Positions 26,738 to 35,507 are shown, counted from the first letter of the stretch. The stretch: 64,000 nt of DNA from CAZAQV01 sp964487255 (GCA_964487255.1 CAZAQV010000027.1:1-64000); one strand, 5' to 3'. Notes: a model not told the origin generated them from the letters alone. Numbers and translations: made by a program.

Positions 26738-27711
26738 AGCCCGCTCCCGTTCGGGTGCTGCTTTGCGAAGACTCCGAGATCGCAGCGAAGTTCATTCGAC
26801 GAGCGTTGGCTGAAGACCCTCGAATCCATGTTGTGACCGCCGTACAGACGGGAACCGAAGTATTGGCTAAGAAGGCGGGGCACGACGTGCTCATCGTGGA
26901 CTTGCTCACGCCTGGCGAGTCTGGACTTTCGGTACTTCCGCAGCTTGCATCGACTCACCCTGTTATCGCGATCAGTGATCAAGCCGCAGATTCGGCTCTC
27001 GCCAAAGAAGCGTTGTCTCGCGGAGCTTCAGCTTTCTTCCCGAAACAGGCCTTGCGCGATCCGGTGCCTGGCGAGATGAGCCTTTGTGAGAAGGTGCGCG
27101 ACTTGGCTCGGGTCTATCGCAAAGTCGATGACTTTGCGGTCGTCGCAATTGTCGGTTCAACTGGTGCGGTCGAGGTTGGCGCACGCATCCTTGAGCAAAT
27201 CGAACCCGGCGGAGCGATCGTTCTTCTGCAACACTTCCCCGAATCGCGTGGCGACACGTACGTGCAGTGGCTTCGTTCGCGCAGCATCGATGCGATTGCT
27301 GTCACGTCTGGAGTTCAGCTTCGACCCGGGGCTGTTTGGTGCGCGGTTGGAGGTCAGCAGGTGGAGTTCCGCAAGCACGAAACCTTCGGCACGAGTTTAC
27401 GTTGCACGAACCAAGAGCTTGTTGATGGTCATTGCCCATCGGCGTCAGTCCTGATCGGCTCAGGAGAGGTGCTTGGGGCGCGACTGCTCTCTGTCGTTCT
27501 CTCCGGAATGGGAAACGACGGTGCCAGAGGCGTAGCGCGTTCGCTACGCTCCGGGGCGCGGTGTGTTGTTCAAAGGCCCGCTTCTTGCGTTGCGCCGTCG
27601 ATGCCCGAGTCTGCTGCGCTGCAAAGCTCTCTGGTACGCGTTGGCGAGGAGGAGCAACTCGTGCGCTGGATCAATCAACACGTCCAAGCGAGATTCCGTG
27701 CTCGACTCTGA
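26722..27711 (+). CDS. Diverged CheB-type methylesterase with receiver
   Basis: This 329-residue protein has a receiver with VLLCEDSEIAAKFIRR and LIVDLLTPGESGLSV; the usual MP-x-x-G is TPGESG. A CheB-like domain follows in which the active-site Ser motif is shortened (IVGSTGAVEV instead of IGASTGG). The His is present in LLQHFPESRG and the Asp in VLSGMGNDGARG. It is therefore probably an active but diverged esterase, FrzG-like by position. It overlaps the hybrid kinase by 16 bp and the CheR gene by 14 bp. Confidence 0.82.
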   Translation: MSRSIEPAPVRVLLCEDSEIAAKFIRRALAEDPRIHVVTAVQTGTEVLAKKAGHDVLIVDLLTPGESGLSVLPQLASTHPVIAISDQAADSALAKEALSRGASAFFPKQALRDPVPGEMSLCEKVRDLARVYRKVDDFAVVAIVGSTGAVEVGARILEQIEPGGAIVLLQHFPESRGDTYVQWLRSRSIDAIAVTSGVQLRPGAVWCAVGGQQVEFRKHETFGTSLRCTNQELVDGHCPSASVLIGSGEVLGARLLSVVLSGMGNDGARGVARSLRSGARCVVQRPASCVAPSMPESAALQSSLVRVGEEEQLVRWINQHVQARFRARL

Positions 27712-28807
27712 GATCACAGACGAAGAGCTGACGGAGATTCTTGGCCCCACGTTGGGGTACCAAATGCGGCGATGGCCGCGCGAAACGCGAAGGACGATCG
27801 CGAAACTGGCTCACGAATTCGGCCTTGAGCAAAAGCAAGTTCTCGCAAAACTTCGACTTGGCACCCAACCAGACTGGATGGAGCGCCTTGTTTCGAGCGC
27901 CACCATTACGCACACAAAGTTTTTTCGGCATCGCTTTCAGTTGGAGAAACTCGCGCAGGCCATCTTCGCGAGGTGGCGGTCTCAATGTCGGCCGATTCAT
28001 GTTTGGGTGGCTGGTTGTTCGAGCGGCGAAGAGGCTTATTCGATCGCCTTGCTCACTTCGCCCAAGGTCGAACTCCGCATCTTCGCTTCTGACATCAACA
28101 GACAAGCTATCGACGAAGCGAAGGATGGTCGCTATGCGAGGGGGCCGACGGGAAAGCCGTGGGCGGCGACGCCCAACCTCAGACGCAGGATCAATTTCGA
28201 GCAAGCAAGTTTGGTTGGCCCGCAGCCCTCGCCGCCGAATCTGCGCTTTGACTTCATCGTTTGTCGAAACGTGCTGATCTATTTCGGATCCGTCAATGCG
28301 AAGAAACTTTTCTTGTGTTTTCGATCGCGAGTGCGGGAAGACGGAGCATTGATCGTATCACCGGCTGACTCTCTTGTGCGGCGCGAGTCCGCCTTCACTC
28401 CGACGGAGACACTGGGCTGGTTACAAGTCGCAAAGGCCGTCCCGCCCGCGTTGTCCCGTGGACGGGTTACAACGGTCCCAGAAATTCGTACGAGCGACGT
28501 ACTTAACGCTCGTGCCATGCGGTCGCCAGGTGAAGCGCAAGCGGAGCAACGGTCCGAACTTGAGGCTGGTGCGCTAGCGCTCAGCGCAGGATCGTTTGAG
28601 GAAGCGGAGCACTGCTTTCGAGCACACTTGGATGTTCATAAGAGTGACAGCCGGGCGTGGTTCTTGTTGGGGGAGGCTTTGCGTAGCCGAGGTGAGAGCT
28701 CTCAGGCGCTCGCGGCCTTTTCGTGGGTCCAAGAAGAGTCTGATTCAGCGCTACAGCAAGCCGCGGCGCGCCGAATACGCTCCTTGATCAGGGTTCGTCG
28801 CCGCTGA
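27698..28807 (+). CDS. CheR-type methyltransferase with C-terminal TPR (FrzF-like)
   Basis: This protein has 369 residues from a GTG at 27698 inside the preceding gene. The methyltransferase part shows TITHTKFFRHRFQLEKL, VWVAGCSSGEEAYSIALL, LRIFASDINRQAIDEAK, FDFIVCRNVLIYFG and DGALIVSPADSLV. The last 90 residues (EAGALALSAGSFEEAEHCFR, AWFLLGEALRSRGESSQALA) are TPR-like helices. CheR with TPR is the architecture of FrzF in Myxococcus. This is the last gene of the second chemosensory cluster. Confidence 0.9.
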   Translation: MLDSEITDEELTEILGPTLGYQMRRWPRETRRTIAKLAHEFGLEQKQVLAKLRLGTQPDWMERLVSSATITHTKFFRHRFQLEKLAQAIFARWRSQCRPIHVWVAGCSSGEEAYSIALLTSPKVELRIFASDINRQAIDEAKDGRYARGPTGKPWAATPNLRRRINFEQASLVGPQPSPPNLRFDFIVCRNVLIYFGSVNAKKLFLCFRSRVREDGALIVSPADSLVRRESAFTPTETLGWLQVAKAVPPALSRGRVTTVPEIRTSDVLNARAMRSPGEAQAEQRSELEAGALALSAGSFEEAEHCFRAHLDVHKSDSRAWFLLGEALRSRGESSQALAAFSWVQEESDSALQQAAARRIRSLIRVRRR

Positions 28808-28936
28808 TTACAGGGAGGAGCGGCACGCCGAGCAGAACCATCTCGGGCGGAACAAGGCGGGTTCACCTGAAGGCTCGTTTTAGGCGCGCCTGTCTCTTTG
28901 AGCAGACAGATAGCGAGAAAAACGAAGTGGTCCTGA

Positions 28937-30286
28937 ATGGCATGCCAATTGCTCCAGCTCAACGGTATGGGTTGGGTCAAGCGTCTACCGTGCTCCGAGC
29001 AGCGATCGACAATTTTGTGCGGATCGATCTGCGCGATCTTGGTTGCATCCTCGGTCTCGTGCGGGCGGCTGTACTTTCAGACACTCGATAGCGATGGCGG
29101 GAGCACCGTGGATGGCGGGAGCAGCGTAAGCGTCTTGAGCAATGTGGACGGATTGAGTCGCCCGGACGGCGCCAGCATGGCGGACGGCGCCAGCATGGCG
29201 GACGGCGCGGTGAGTGTGGACGGCGCGGTGAGTGTGGACGGCGCGAGCATGATGGACGGCGCGAGCATGATGGACGGCGCGAGCATGATGGACGGCGCGA
29301 GCATGGCGGACGGCGCGGTGAGTGTGGACGGCGCGAGCATGATGGACGGCGCGAGCATGATGGACGGCGCGAGCATGATGGACGGCGCGGTGAGTATGGA
29401 CAGCTCAAGCAGCATGGATGGCGCGATGGACGCGATGAGTCCAAGCTGCAGCGATGGGGTACAGAACCAGAATGAAACGGGTGTCGACTGTGGAGGCGTC
29501 TGTGTTCCTTGCTTTGCCTGCACGACGGTCACGACCATTCCACAGAGCGAGTGCGATGCATTGGTGGCGCTTTTTCGTGACACCAATGGTCCGGCTTGGA
29601 CCAACGCGAGCGGCTGGCTCAGCGCGCCGGACCCTTGCTCCTGGTTCGGTGTGACCTGTAGGTCTTCAAACGTGATCAACCTCAACCTTGCAGCCAACAA
29701 TCTGGTTGGATTCATAAGTTCTCAGGTTGGTGACCTTTCCATGCTCAGCGTATTGGACCTCGATGCCAATGGACTCCGTGGCTCGATCCCGCCGGAGCTT
29801 GGGAGCCTGAGCCAGTTGCAGACGATCGATTTGGATAGCAATCAGCTTACCGGTCAGATTCCGGCGACGCTCGGCAACCTCACCGAGCTGCTCCGTTTGG
29901 ATCTTTCATTCAACAATCTGACCGGGGGGATACCGACCTCGCTGGGCAACCTGACTCTGCTTCAGCGTTTGACTTTGCAGGGCAACCAACTTCAGGGCGC
30001 GATTCCCGCTCAGCTGGGGTTCTTGTCCGACCTCGTGGTCTTCAATCTAAAGCGGAACCAGTTGGGCGGAAGCATCCCTGCGGGGCTGGGTAACCTCACG
30101 AGCTGCGATACGTTTAATCTCGCGTTTAACGACCTTTCAGGAGAAGTTCCAACAACCCTTGCTTCGGTTCCCGGCAGGACGGATTTTCTGCTTCACGGAC
30201 AGAGCGGATGCCTCAGCACGCCCAATGCCGGCTTTGCGGCGCTGCTCGATAGCCGCGATCCCCAATGGGACGACGGCTGTCCTTAG
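28937..30286 (+). CDS. Plant-type leucine-rich-repeat lipoprotein with repeat stalk
   Basis: This 449-residue protein has a signal peptide ending in a lipobox-like SVSC before GRLYF (an alternative start is the ATG at 28967). A stalk of 13 hexapeptides of the type GASMMD/GASMAD/GAVSVD follows, then a Cys-rich link (NETGVDCGGVCVPCFAC). Next comes a cap resembling plant LRR N-terminal domains (ECDALVALFRDTNG ... APDPCSWFGVTC), about eight repeats of the plant-specific class (L-x-x-N-x-L-x-G-x-IP-x-x-LG-x-L), and a conserved tail GQSGCLSTPNAGF. It is probably on the outer surface, binding an unknown ligand. It is paralogous to the gene at 31230-32294. Confidence 0.88.
   Translation: MACQLLQLNGMGWVKRLPCSEQRSTILCGSICAILVASSVSCGRLYFQTLDSDGGSTVDGGSSVSVLSNVDGLSRPDGASMADGASMADGAVSVDGAVSVDGASMMDGASMMDGASMMDGASMADGAVSVDGASMMDGASMMDGASMMDGAVSMDSSSSMDGAMDAMSPSCSDGVQNQNETGVDCGGVCVPCFACTTVTTIPQSECDALVALFRDTNGPAWTNASGWLSAPDPCSWFGVTCRSSNVINLNLAANNLVGFISSQVGDLSMLSVLDLDANGLRGSIPPELGSLSQLQTIDLDSNQLTGQIPATLGNLTELLRLDLSFNNLTGGIPTSLGNLTLLQRLTLQGNQLQGAIPAQLGFLSDLVVFNLKRNQLGGSIPAGLGNLTSCDTFNLAFNDLSGEVPTTLASVPGRTDFLLHGQSGCLSTPNAGFAALLDSRDPQWDDGCP
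29168..29401 (+). repeat. 18-bp minisatellite encoding the lipoprotein stalk
   Basis: There are thirteen in-frame 18-bp units (unit GGCGCGAGCATGATGGAC and variants). The order is two GASMAD, two GAVSVD, three GASMMD, GASMAD, GAVSVD, three GASMMD, GAVSMD. Runs of three GASMMD recur, so larger blocks were duplicated as well. Unit number is expected to vary between strains by slippage without breaking the frame. Confidence 0.92.
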
Positions 30287-30353
30287 TTCTCCTCTTTCGT
30301 GGTGCGAGCAAAGCCATTTTCGGGGGCGGCATCAGCTGTGTTACAAGTGCCTC

Positions 30354-31103
30354 GTGCGAACTAGACACATTCTTCTATTAAGCGTTTTGCTGTCTTGCGG
30401 CGACGACGAGCCGACGGTGGACACGGCGCCGACGGCCGAACAGGTCGAAGAGAAGGTCAAGGCGACGGTGGAGGAAGAGAAAAAGCGCCTCGGCCTGGAA
30501 ACTGACAAAAACTTTCCTGATCCTTGCAGCTTTCTGAGCGAAGCAGACGTTCGGTCCATCGCGGGTGTCCCTGCCGAGACCGAGGTCAAAGTTACGCCTG
30601 GCCGCGTGGCGAAAAACCTTTGCTCTTATTCGTGGGACAAGCCCAACGCGGAGGCCATTCGCAAGAAGAACGCCGAGGCGCAGCGCGAAGCGGTCATGGC
30701 GGCTATCAAGAACAAGGGTAGAAGAAAAGAAGCCATCTCCAGTTCGCTGATGGACGCGGTGCGCAAGGGTGAGCTTTCCACGGGCACGGTTTCGGTGAGC
30801 GTTCCGCAGTTTGAAATCAAAGACGCAGCGCAGGCCAAGAAAATTTATGAAACGGCAATCAATCGGATGGCCAAGGGTGTTTCGCGTACCGCGAAAACCA
30901 AGCTCGGCGATCACAAGATAACATTTCAGCGGAACTACGAGCCCGTCGCGGGTGTGGGAGACGCGGCCTCATGGTCTGAGAAAAGCAGTCAGATCGCGAT
31001 TCGAAGCGGCAACAAGGTTCTCTATATTGACGTGCGCGTGGAGTCGGACAGTACCCAGAACTTCAAGATTGCGAAGAGACTCGCACTCGAAGCGCTCGAT
31101 TAG
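30354..31103 (+). CDS. Hypothetical lipoprotein with charged helical N-terminus
   Basis: This 249-residue protein starts at a GTG at 30354 (VRTRHILLLSVLLSC reads as signal plus lipobox). A Lys/Glu-rich helix follows (EQVEEKVKATVEEEKKRL), then PCSFLSEADVRSIAGVP and later VGDAASWSEKSSQIAIRSG. The FLSEADVRSI...VKVTPG...C-Y-W layout resembles the DUF3558-like lipoprotein fold, but this is only a resemblance. Function unknown. It lies between the two LRR lipoprotein genes. Confidence 0.7.
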   Translation: MRTRHILLLSVLLSCGDDEPTVDTAPTAEQVEEKVKATVEEEKKRLGLETDKNFPDPCSFLSEADVRSIAGVPAETEVKVTPGRVAKNLCSYSWDKPNAEAIRKKNAEAQREAVMAAIKNKGRRKEAISSSLMDAVRKGELSTGTVSVSVPQFEIKDAAQAKKIYETAINRMAKGVSRTAKTKLGDHKITFQRNYEPVAGVGDAASWSEKSSQIAIRSGNKVLYIDVRVESDSTQNFKIAKRLALEALD

Positions 31104-31229
31104 TCAAGATCGCTCTCGTTGTTCCGGGCCAATCTAGATCGCATATTCGGCCCTGCTCATGATCAAAAATGCGGACCCAGTCAATATTTGGTCTTTTAGG
31201 TCAGATCGGCCACATTAGGTGAGTCATAG

Positions 31230-32294
31230 GTGGGCTTTATGAACCATAGTGTTGGGGTGCTGGGAGGAGGCGATTGCGCTGCCAGGTGCTGTCCCGCTCG
31301 CTGGATGTGCATCGCGCTAGTTGCGTTCTCCATGTCATGCGGAAGGGTGTACTTTGAAACGCCCGCGCGCGACGGCTCGAGCAACATGGACGGCTCGAGC
31401 AGCATGGACGGCTCGAGCAACATGGACGGCTCGATGGACGCCGCACTTCCGAGCTGCACCGATGGCGTGCGGAACCAGAATGAAACAGGTGTCGACTGTG
31501 GCGGTGTCTGTATCCCTTGCTACGACTGCACAGCCGTCACGACCATTCCACAAGTTGAATGTGATGCCTTGGTGGCGTTCTATCGCAACACCAACGGAAT
31601 GGGTTGGACGGATCGCACGGGTTGGCTAAGCGCTCCTGACCCCTGCTCCTGGGTTGGTATAACGTGTGGGCCCGCGAACGTGACAGCAATTTCCCTTCAG
31701 GCCAACAATGTCGCTGGTGCTGTCGGTCCTGAGATTGGTGCGCTAACCGAGCTTGAGATCTTCGACTTGGACGGAAATTCGATCGCAGGAAGTATTCCTT
31801 CCGAGTTGGGAAGTCTCAGTCAACTGAGGGTGATCGACTTGGACAACAATCAGTTGTCGGGTGCGATTCCCGTAGGGCTGGGGAACCTAACGCAACTCAT
31901 CCGATTCGATCTTTCGTATAACAACATCGGTGGAAACATACCGGGGTCATTGGGTAACTTGACGGCGCTTACGCGTCTGACACTTCACCGAAACCAGCTT
32001 CAAGGATCGATTCCTGCATCGCTTGGCGGGTTGACCGGCCTGACCGCCCTCAACCTCAGAGCCAATCAACTGGACAGTGCAATCCCCGCGGAGTTAGGCA
32101 ACCTCACGAGCTGCGATATCTTTAATTTGGCGGAAAACCAGCTTTCCGGAACGGTTCCGAGCACGCTTGCTTCCGTCCCGGGCGGAACGACATTTCTACT
32201 TCGCGGTCAAAGTGGATGTCTGAGCACGCCAGACAATGGATTTGCGACGCTGCTCGATAGCCGGGACCCGCAATGGAACGATGGCTGCCCTTAG
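31230..32294 (+). CDS. Second plant-type LRR lipoprotein
   Basis: This 354-residue protein is a paralogue of the one at 28937-30286: lipobox FSMSC before GRVYF, NETGVDCGGVCIPCYDC, cap ECDALVAFYRNTNGMGW ... APDPCSWVGITC, about seven plant-type repeats, and tail GQSGCLSTPDNGF. The stalk is far shorter, three GSSNMD/GSSSMD units plus GSMD (18-bp repeats at 31374-31427). The two genes appear to differ mainly in stalk length, like reach variants of one surface receptor. It overlaps the next gene's ATG at 32281. Confidence 0.87.
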   Translation: MGFMNHSVGVLGGGDCAARCCPARWMCIALVAFSMSCGRVYFETPARDGSSNMDGSSSMDGSSNMDGSMDAALPSCTDGVRNQNETGVDCGGVCIPCYDCTAVTTIPQVECDALVAFYRNTNGMGWTDRTGWLSAPDPCSWVGITCGPANVTAISLQANNVAGAVGPEIGALTELEIFDLDGNSIAGSIPSELGSLSQLRVIDLDNNQLSGAIPVGLGNLTQLIRFDLSYNNIGGNIPGSLGNLTALTRLTLHRNQLQGSIPASLGGLTGLTALNLRANQLDSAIPAELGNLTSCDIFNLAENQLSGTVPSTLASVPGGTTFLLRGQSGCLSTPDNGFATLLDSRDPQWNDGCP

Positions 32295-32844
32295 ATCCAT
32301 GCGCTGGTTGTTTGGTGTTTCGCTCTGCATCCTTGTCGGGTGCGGGCGGATAAACTTCTCGTACGTGCGGTCCGGCTCTGGCGATGCCGGCGCTATGCTT
32401 GAGGGCGGTGCGGTCGATGGCGGCGACGCGCTCGGGGACGGAGCCCAGCCACTCGACGCATCGTCGATACAAGACGGATCGGCCAGCGATTCACAGTCTC
32501 CCATTGACGGGCAGATGGGCGGGCAGGACAGCGCGCTATTGTTCGATGCTTCAAGCGGTAGCGCGATGTTTACCGAGCCGACGCTGGGGCAGCGGTTTCT
32601 TTTGATGCCATCTGAAGGCGTCGACATCAGTTGGACGATTGAGGGCGTCCTGAGCGATATCCGCATTCTGATCTACGAAGGGGATGGTGCGCCAATGGTG
32701 TTCGCGGACGAGGTGCGAGTGCCAGTTTCCGGCACGCTACGCCAAGCCTTTGGCCAAACGGGTTGTCGCTGCATCGCGGAAATTCAAGTGGCCGCCAGTG
32801 GGCAAAAGCTCGCGCAGACCTGGTTCGAAGTGATCATTGAATAG
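32281..32844 (+). CDS. Asp/Gly-rich lipoprotein, unknown function
   Basis: This 187-residue protein (ATG at 32281 overlapping the LRR gene by 14 bp; ATG at 32299 is an alternative) has lipobox CILVGC and a long Asp/Gly/Ser stalk (GAVDGGDALGDGAQPLD ...). A small beta-rich domain follows, beginning FTEPTLGQRFLLMP and ending CRCIAEIQVAASGQ. No family is recognised. Overlap indicates co-transcription with the LRR gene. Confidence 0.7.
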   Translation: MAALRSMRWLFGVSLCILVGCGRINFSYVRSGSGDAGAMLEGGAVDGGDALGDGAQPLDASSIQDGSASDSQSPIDGQMGGQDSALLFDASSGSAMFTEPTLGQRFLLMPSEGVDISWTIEGVLSDIRILIYEGDGAPMVFADEVRVPVSGTLRQAFGQTGCRCIAEIQVAASGQKLAQTWFEVIIE

Positions 32845-32871
32845 CTGAAAGCGGTCCCGCTGCTTGACGCT

Positions 32872-33564
32872 CTAGTTGGCTCGCCGTTCAAGCCGCCGTA
32901 GTCGTTGTTCGAGCTGTCGACGTTGAGCGCGTTCATGTTCGAGTTCGCTTGCAAGAGCTTGGACGGACGCCATCAGGACGCCTTGTGCGTCGACCCCCGC
33001 GATGACTTTGTCCGAGTTGCCAACGGCGAACGCCGCATGGAAGTCTTGTGCCATCGGACCGATGTGCGCGCCCTCGCGTTCGCGGTACTGCCAGCGTTGA
33101 ATCGGGAGCTTGCGCAGAGTTTCGAGGATCGCCTCGGTATCGACTTGCTCGAAGTCCTGCTTTGCGTTGCGGTCACTTCTAGCGTCGCACTCGGTCGCAC
33201 AGACTCCTTCGTCGGGGTATGGGACGCCCGAGCAACACATGAGCCCGCCGTTGCAATAGTTCGGGCCGTCGCCCGGGGCCGGGTCGCAACATGCTTGACC
33301 TGAGCCGCCACACACGCCGCCTTCAGCTGTGATAGAGCCATCAACGAGTGTGCTCGTCGCATCGCCCGAAGCATCCGCAATGGAGGCATCGCAGTAGATC
33401 ATCGGGCACGTGCCATCGCTGCCGCTGATGCACACAGGTGTGCCGTCGCAATCGCCGCAGCACACCTCTCCTTCGGCGCACATCCCATCACCGCACGTCA
33501 CCCCGTCGTCATCACCACAGGCCACGGACACAAGTAAGACCAGACATGTCAAGATTTGTCGCAT
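32872..33564 (-). CDS. Cys-rich lipoprotein with peptidase S74 / endosialidase-chaperone domain
   Basis: This 230-residue protein has a signal peptide with lipobox SVAC (Cys16), then a Cys-rich region about 24-126 with repeated CC pairs. The C-terminal part has SDRNAKQDFEQVD (Ser130, Lys135), PIQRWQYRE, IGPMAQDFHAAFAVG and GVLMASVQALASELE, the pattern of the intramolecular chaperone of phage tail spikes (peptidase S74). The family uses the Ser/Lys pair for self-cleavage and assists trimer folding; both residues are present. It ends in a coiled coil (HERAQRRQLEQRLRRLE). It is convergent with the upstream lipoprotein genes. Confidence 0.82.
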   Translation of the reverse strand: MRQILTCLVLLVSVACGDDDGVTCGDGMCAEGEVCCGDCDGTPVCISGSDGTCPMIYCDASIADASGDATSTLVDGSITAEGGVCGGSGQACCDPAPGDGPNYCNGGLMCCSGVPYPDEGVCATECDARSDRNAKQDFEQVDTEAILETLRKLPIQRWQYREREGAHIGPMAQDFHAAFAVGNSDKVIAGVDAQGVLMASVQALASELEHERAQRRQLEQRLRRLERRAN

Positions 33565-33889
33565 GCCCGGAGTCTATCCAACGGACGGCGGCAGCCCTTA
33601 ATTCTCGGCGTCGAATCGAGGTAAAAGGGTTGCGCACCCCCTGTCCGAGAAATCTGAGACAAAGCTGCTTTGGAGTTGCACTAGCACTACTTGATCAGCC
33701 TTCGTCCTGGAAAACGTTCGAACGAGTGACGACTTTTTGAAAGTCGTTCCAAGTCCAGGTTTGCTTTCGATTCTCAGGGGGAAAAGCCCTCCATGTGGAG
33801 GGCAATGAAAACGTGCATCAGTGCCACCATTGCCGGGTGACGGTGTAATCCACCCCAAGAGCGCCCTTCGTAGCGGTCAAAACCAAGCT
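33565..33889. other. Gene-free stretch with a possible histidine-kinase scrap
   Basis: No intact gene is seen. On the minus strand, at about 33745-33795, the frame reads PLRIESKPGLGTTF, which matches the G2-box end of histidine-kinase ATPase domains (R-I-E-S-x-P-G-x-G-T-x-F). It is flanked by frame changes and runs into unrelated residues. This looks like a small relic left when the region was rearranged. Confidence 0.3.
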
Positions 33890-34087
33890 GGCTCTCTCAC
33901 GAGTTGCGAGATCTTTAGTCTGGCTTACAACCAGCTTTCCGGCACGCTTCCAAGCTCCCTTGCTTCCGTCCCTGGCGGAACGACCTTTCTGCTTCGGGGA
34001 CAAACTGGCTGTCTAAGCACGCCGGATACGGGATTTCCCGCCTTTCTCGATGGTCGCGACCCTCAGTGGAATGACGGCTGCCCTTAA
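33890..34087 (+). pseudogene. Truncated C-terminus of a third LRR lipoprotein
   Basis: The frame from 33890 reads GSLTSCEIFSLAYNQLSGT, then SVPGGTTFLLRGQTGCLSTP, ending DPQWNDGCP. It aligns end to end with the last 65 residues of the intact LRR lipoproteins at 30286 and 32294, including the stop position. Signal, stalk, cap and most repeats are missing. The breakpoint is at about 33885. Confidence 0.85.
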
Positions 34088-34253
34088 CTTGGATGGAGTT
34101 GAACTAGAATAATGAAGACAGCTGCGTAGCCTTTCCTCTTGGCACGTGCTGCTGCGCGTTTCTTGAACTAAAGAGTTGAATAGTACAAGCTTTTCAGGGG
34201 AAGAGCGTGGGGCGTAGGGAGTGAACCCGCACCGGCTGAAATGAGCACAAGGC

Positions 34254-35507
34254 ATGACAAGGACGAATCGGAATATTCCTAAGGGAATCAAGTACACGTA
34301 CACACCCTCTGCATTGTTCGACGAGCTGCTCGGTGGGTTATCCATTCGTCGGTTTTTGGATGACTACTGGCAAAAAAATCCGCTCTTTGTCGAGCAGCAA
34401 GACGCTGTTCAGTCTTTGCTCGGGCAGTTTGATCCGGTCGCGAAATGTCTCGAATGGGCTCGACACAAGAAGGTTGAAGTTCTTGATGGTCCAACACGTG
34501 CAGATTTGACTCCCGAGGAAGCGGTTTCGAAGATACAAGCGGGTGGCGATGTGCACCTGCTGCTCGTTGACGAGGTCGATCCGGCCCTTCAGAAGCTGTC
34601 GTCCGCGGTTCGGGCAGAAACCCAATTCATAGGACCAATCTCGATGACGGTGATCTTGACGCAGTCCGAGAATCCAACGTCGCTGCATTTCGACGGGCGC
34701 GGTGTGTTTAATATCCAAGTTACTGGCCGCAAGACTTGGCGGCACGCTTCTGACGTTGCGCTTTCATGGCCTGAGACCTCTGGCTTTGCAGACAAAATGG
34801 ACCTTTCGTCAATCGACGACTGGCAACAGGTAATTTACGAGCGTATACCGGCTCGCGACGCTCTCATCGAGCGAGAGATGATCCCGGGCTCGGCGATATA
34901 TATACCCTCCGGTCTTTGGCATGAGGTGCCCGCAGTCCCTGGAACGCCTGCACTCAGCGTTCTTATCTCGTTCGATCCCTTTTCATGGCTTAGGGTTCTT
35001 GAGGAGGTGATGGGGGATGAACTCGTGCACTTACAATACGCACGTGCGGTTGAACCCGGGTTACAGACTGCAGCGAGCTGGAAGAAGCTCACGGGGTTTC
35101 TGGTCGATCGTGCGCATGAGCTTTCGGATGCCGAAATTCAACGAAAGTTCTTCGGCCTCATGACTCGATCGAGCAAATGTCTGTTGAGCCCAGACACCGA
35201 GATCGCTTCAAAGTTCGACCCGGAAGATCCTACTCAGGAGATTGTGCACAGCTATGCGGGGGCGATGTATCTTTGGGATCGGCGAGACCATGGAAAAGGC
35301 ATCGAGATATTTAGCGGCCCTCACGTTATTGCAATTGAAGAAGAGGCGTATCCACTTTTTCACTACATTGTCTGCAACAAACGCTTTCGAATGAATGCGC
35401 TTCGACAACCGTTTGGAACACTCTCAGAACAGAAGGTGCAGGAGTATATTCGATCCTTGATCGAAGGTGGTGTGTTGGACGTTGTCAAGTCGCTACCAAC
35501 ACAATAA
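34254..35507 (+). CDS. JmjC/cupin-type oxygenase (ROXA-like), first of island
   Basis: This 417-residue protein has FLDDYWQKNPLFVE near residue 34, the entry motif of the cupin_4/ROXA group of JmjC-type Fe(II)/2-oxoglutarate oxygenases. The facial triad is intact: His145 and Asp147 in SLHFDGRGVFNIQVTGRKTW and His223 in AIYIPSGLWHEV. Known relatives hydroxylate ribosomal-protein side chains; the substrate here is unknown. It starts the AT-richer island and is followed after 42 bp by the C39-ABC exporter gene, so an operon is likely and a peptide substrate is plausible. Confidence 0.82.
   Translation: MTRTNRNIPKGIKYTYTPSALFDELLGGLSIRRFLDDYWQKNPLFVEQQDAVQSLLGQFDPVAKCLEWARHKKVEVLDGPTRADLTPEEAVSKIQAGGDVHLLLVDEVDPALQKLSSAVRAETQFIGPISMTVILTQSENPTSLHFDGRGVFNIQVTGRKTWRHASDVALSWPETSGFADKMDLSSIDDWQQVIYERIPARDALIEREMIPGSAIYIPSGLWHEVPAVPGTPALSVLISFDPFSWLRVLEEVMGDELVHLQYARAVEPGLQTAASWKKLTGFLVDRAHELSDAEIQRKFFGLMTRSSKCLLSPDTEIASKFDPEDPTQEIVHSYAGAMYLWDRRDHGKGIEIFSGPHVIAIEEEAYPLFHYIVCNKRFRMNALRQPFGTLSEQKVQEYIRSLIEGGVLDVVKSLPTQ

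Noticed and set aside
28808..28936. Possible terminator between the CheR-TPR gene and the LRR lipoprotein gene
   Set aside because: A weak GTCTCT/CAGACAG-type pairing at about 28889-28910 has no T run, so it is not called.
29168..29401. CRISPR-like regularity of 18-bp repeats
   Set aside because: There are no unique spacers; the repeat is in frame and encodes hexapeptides of a lipoprotein stalk.
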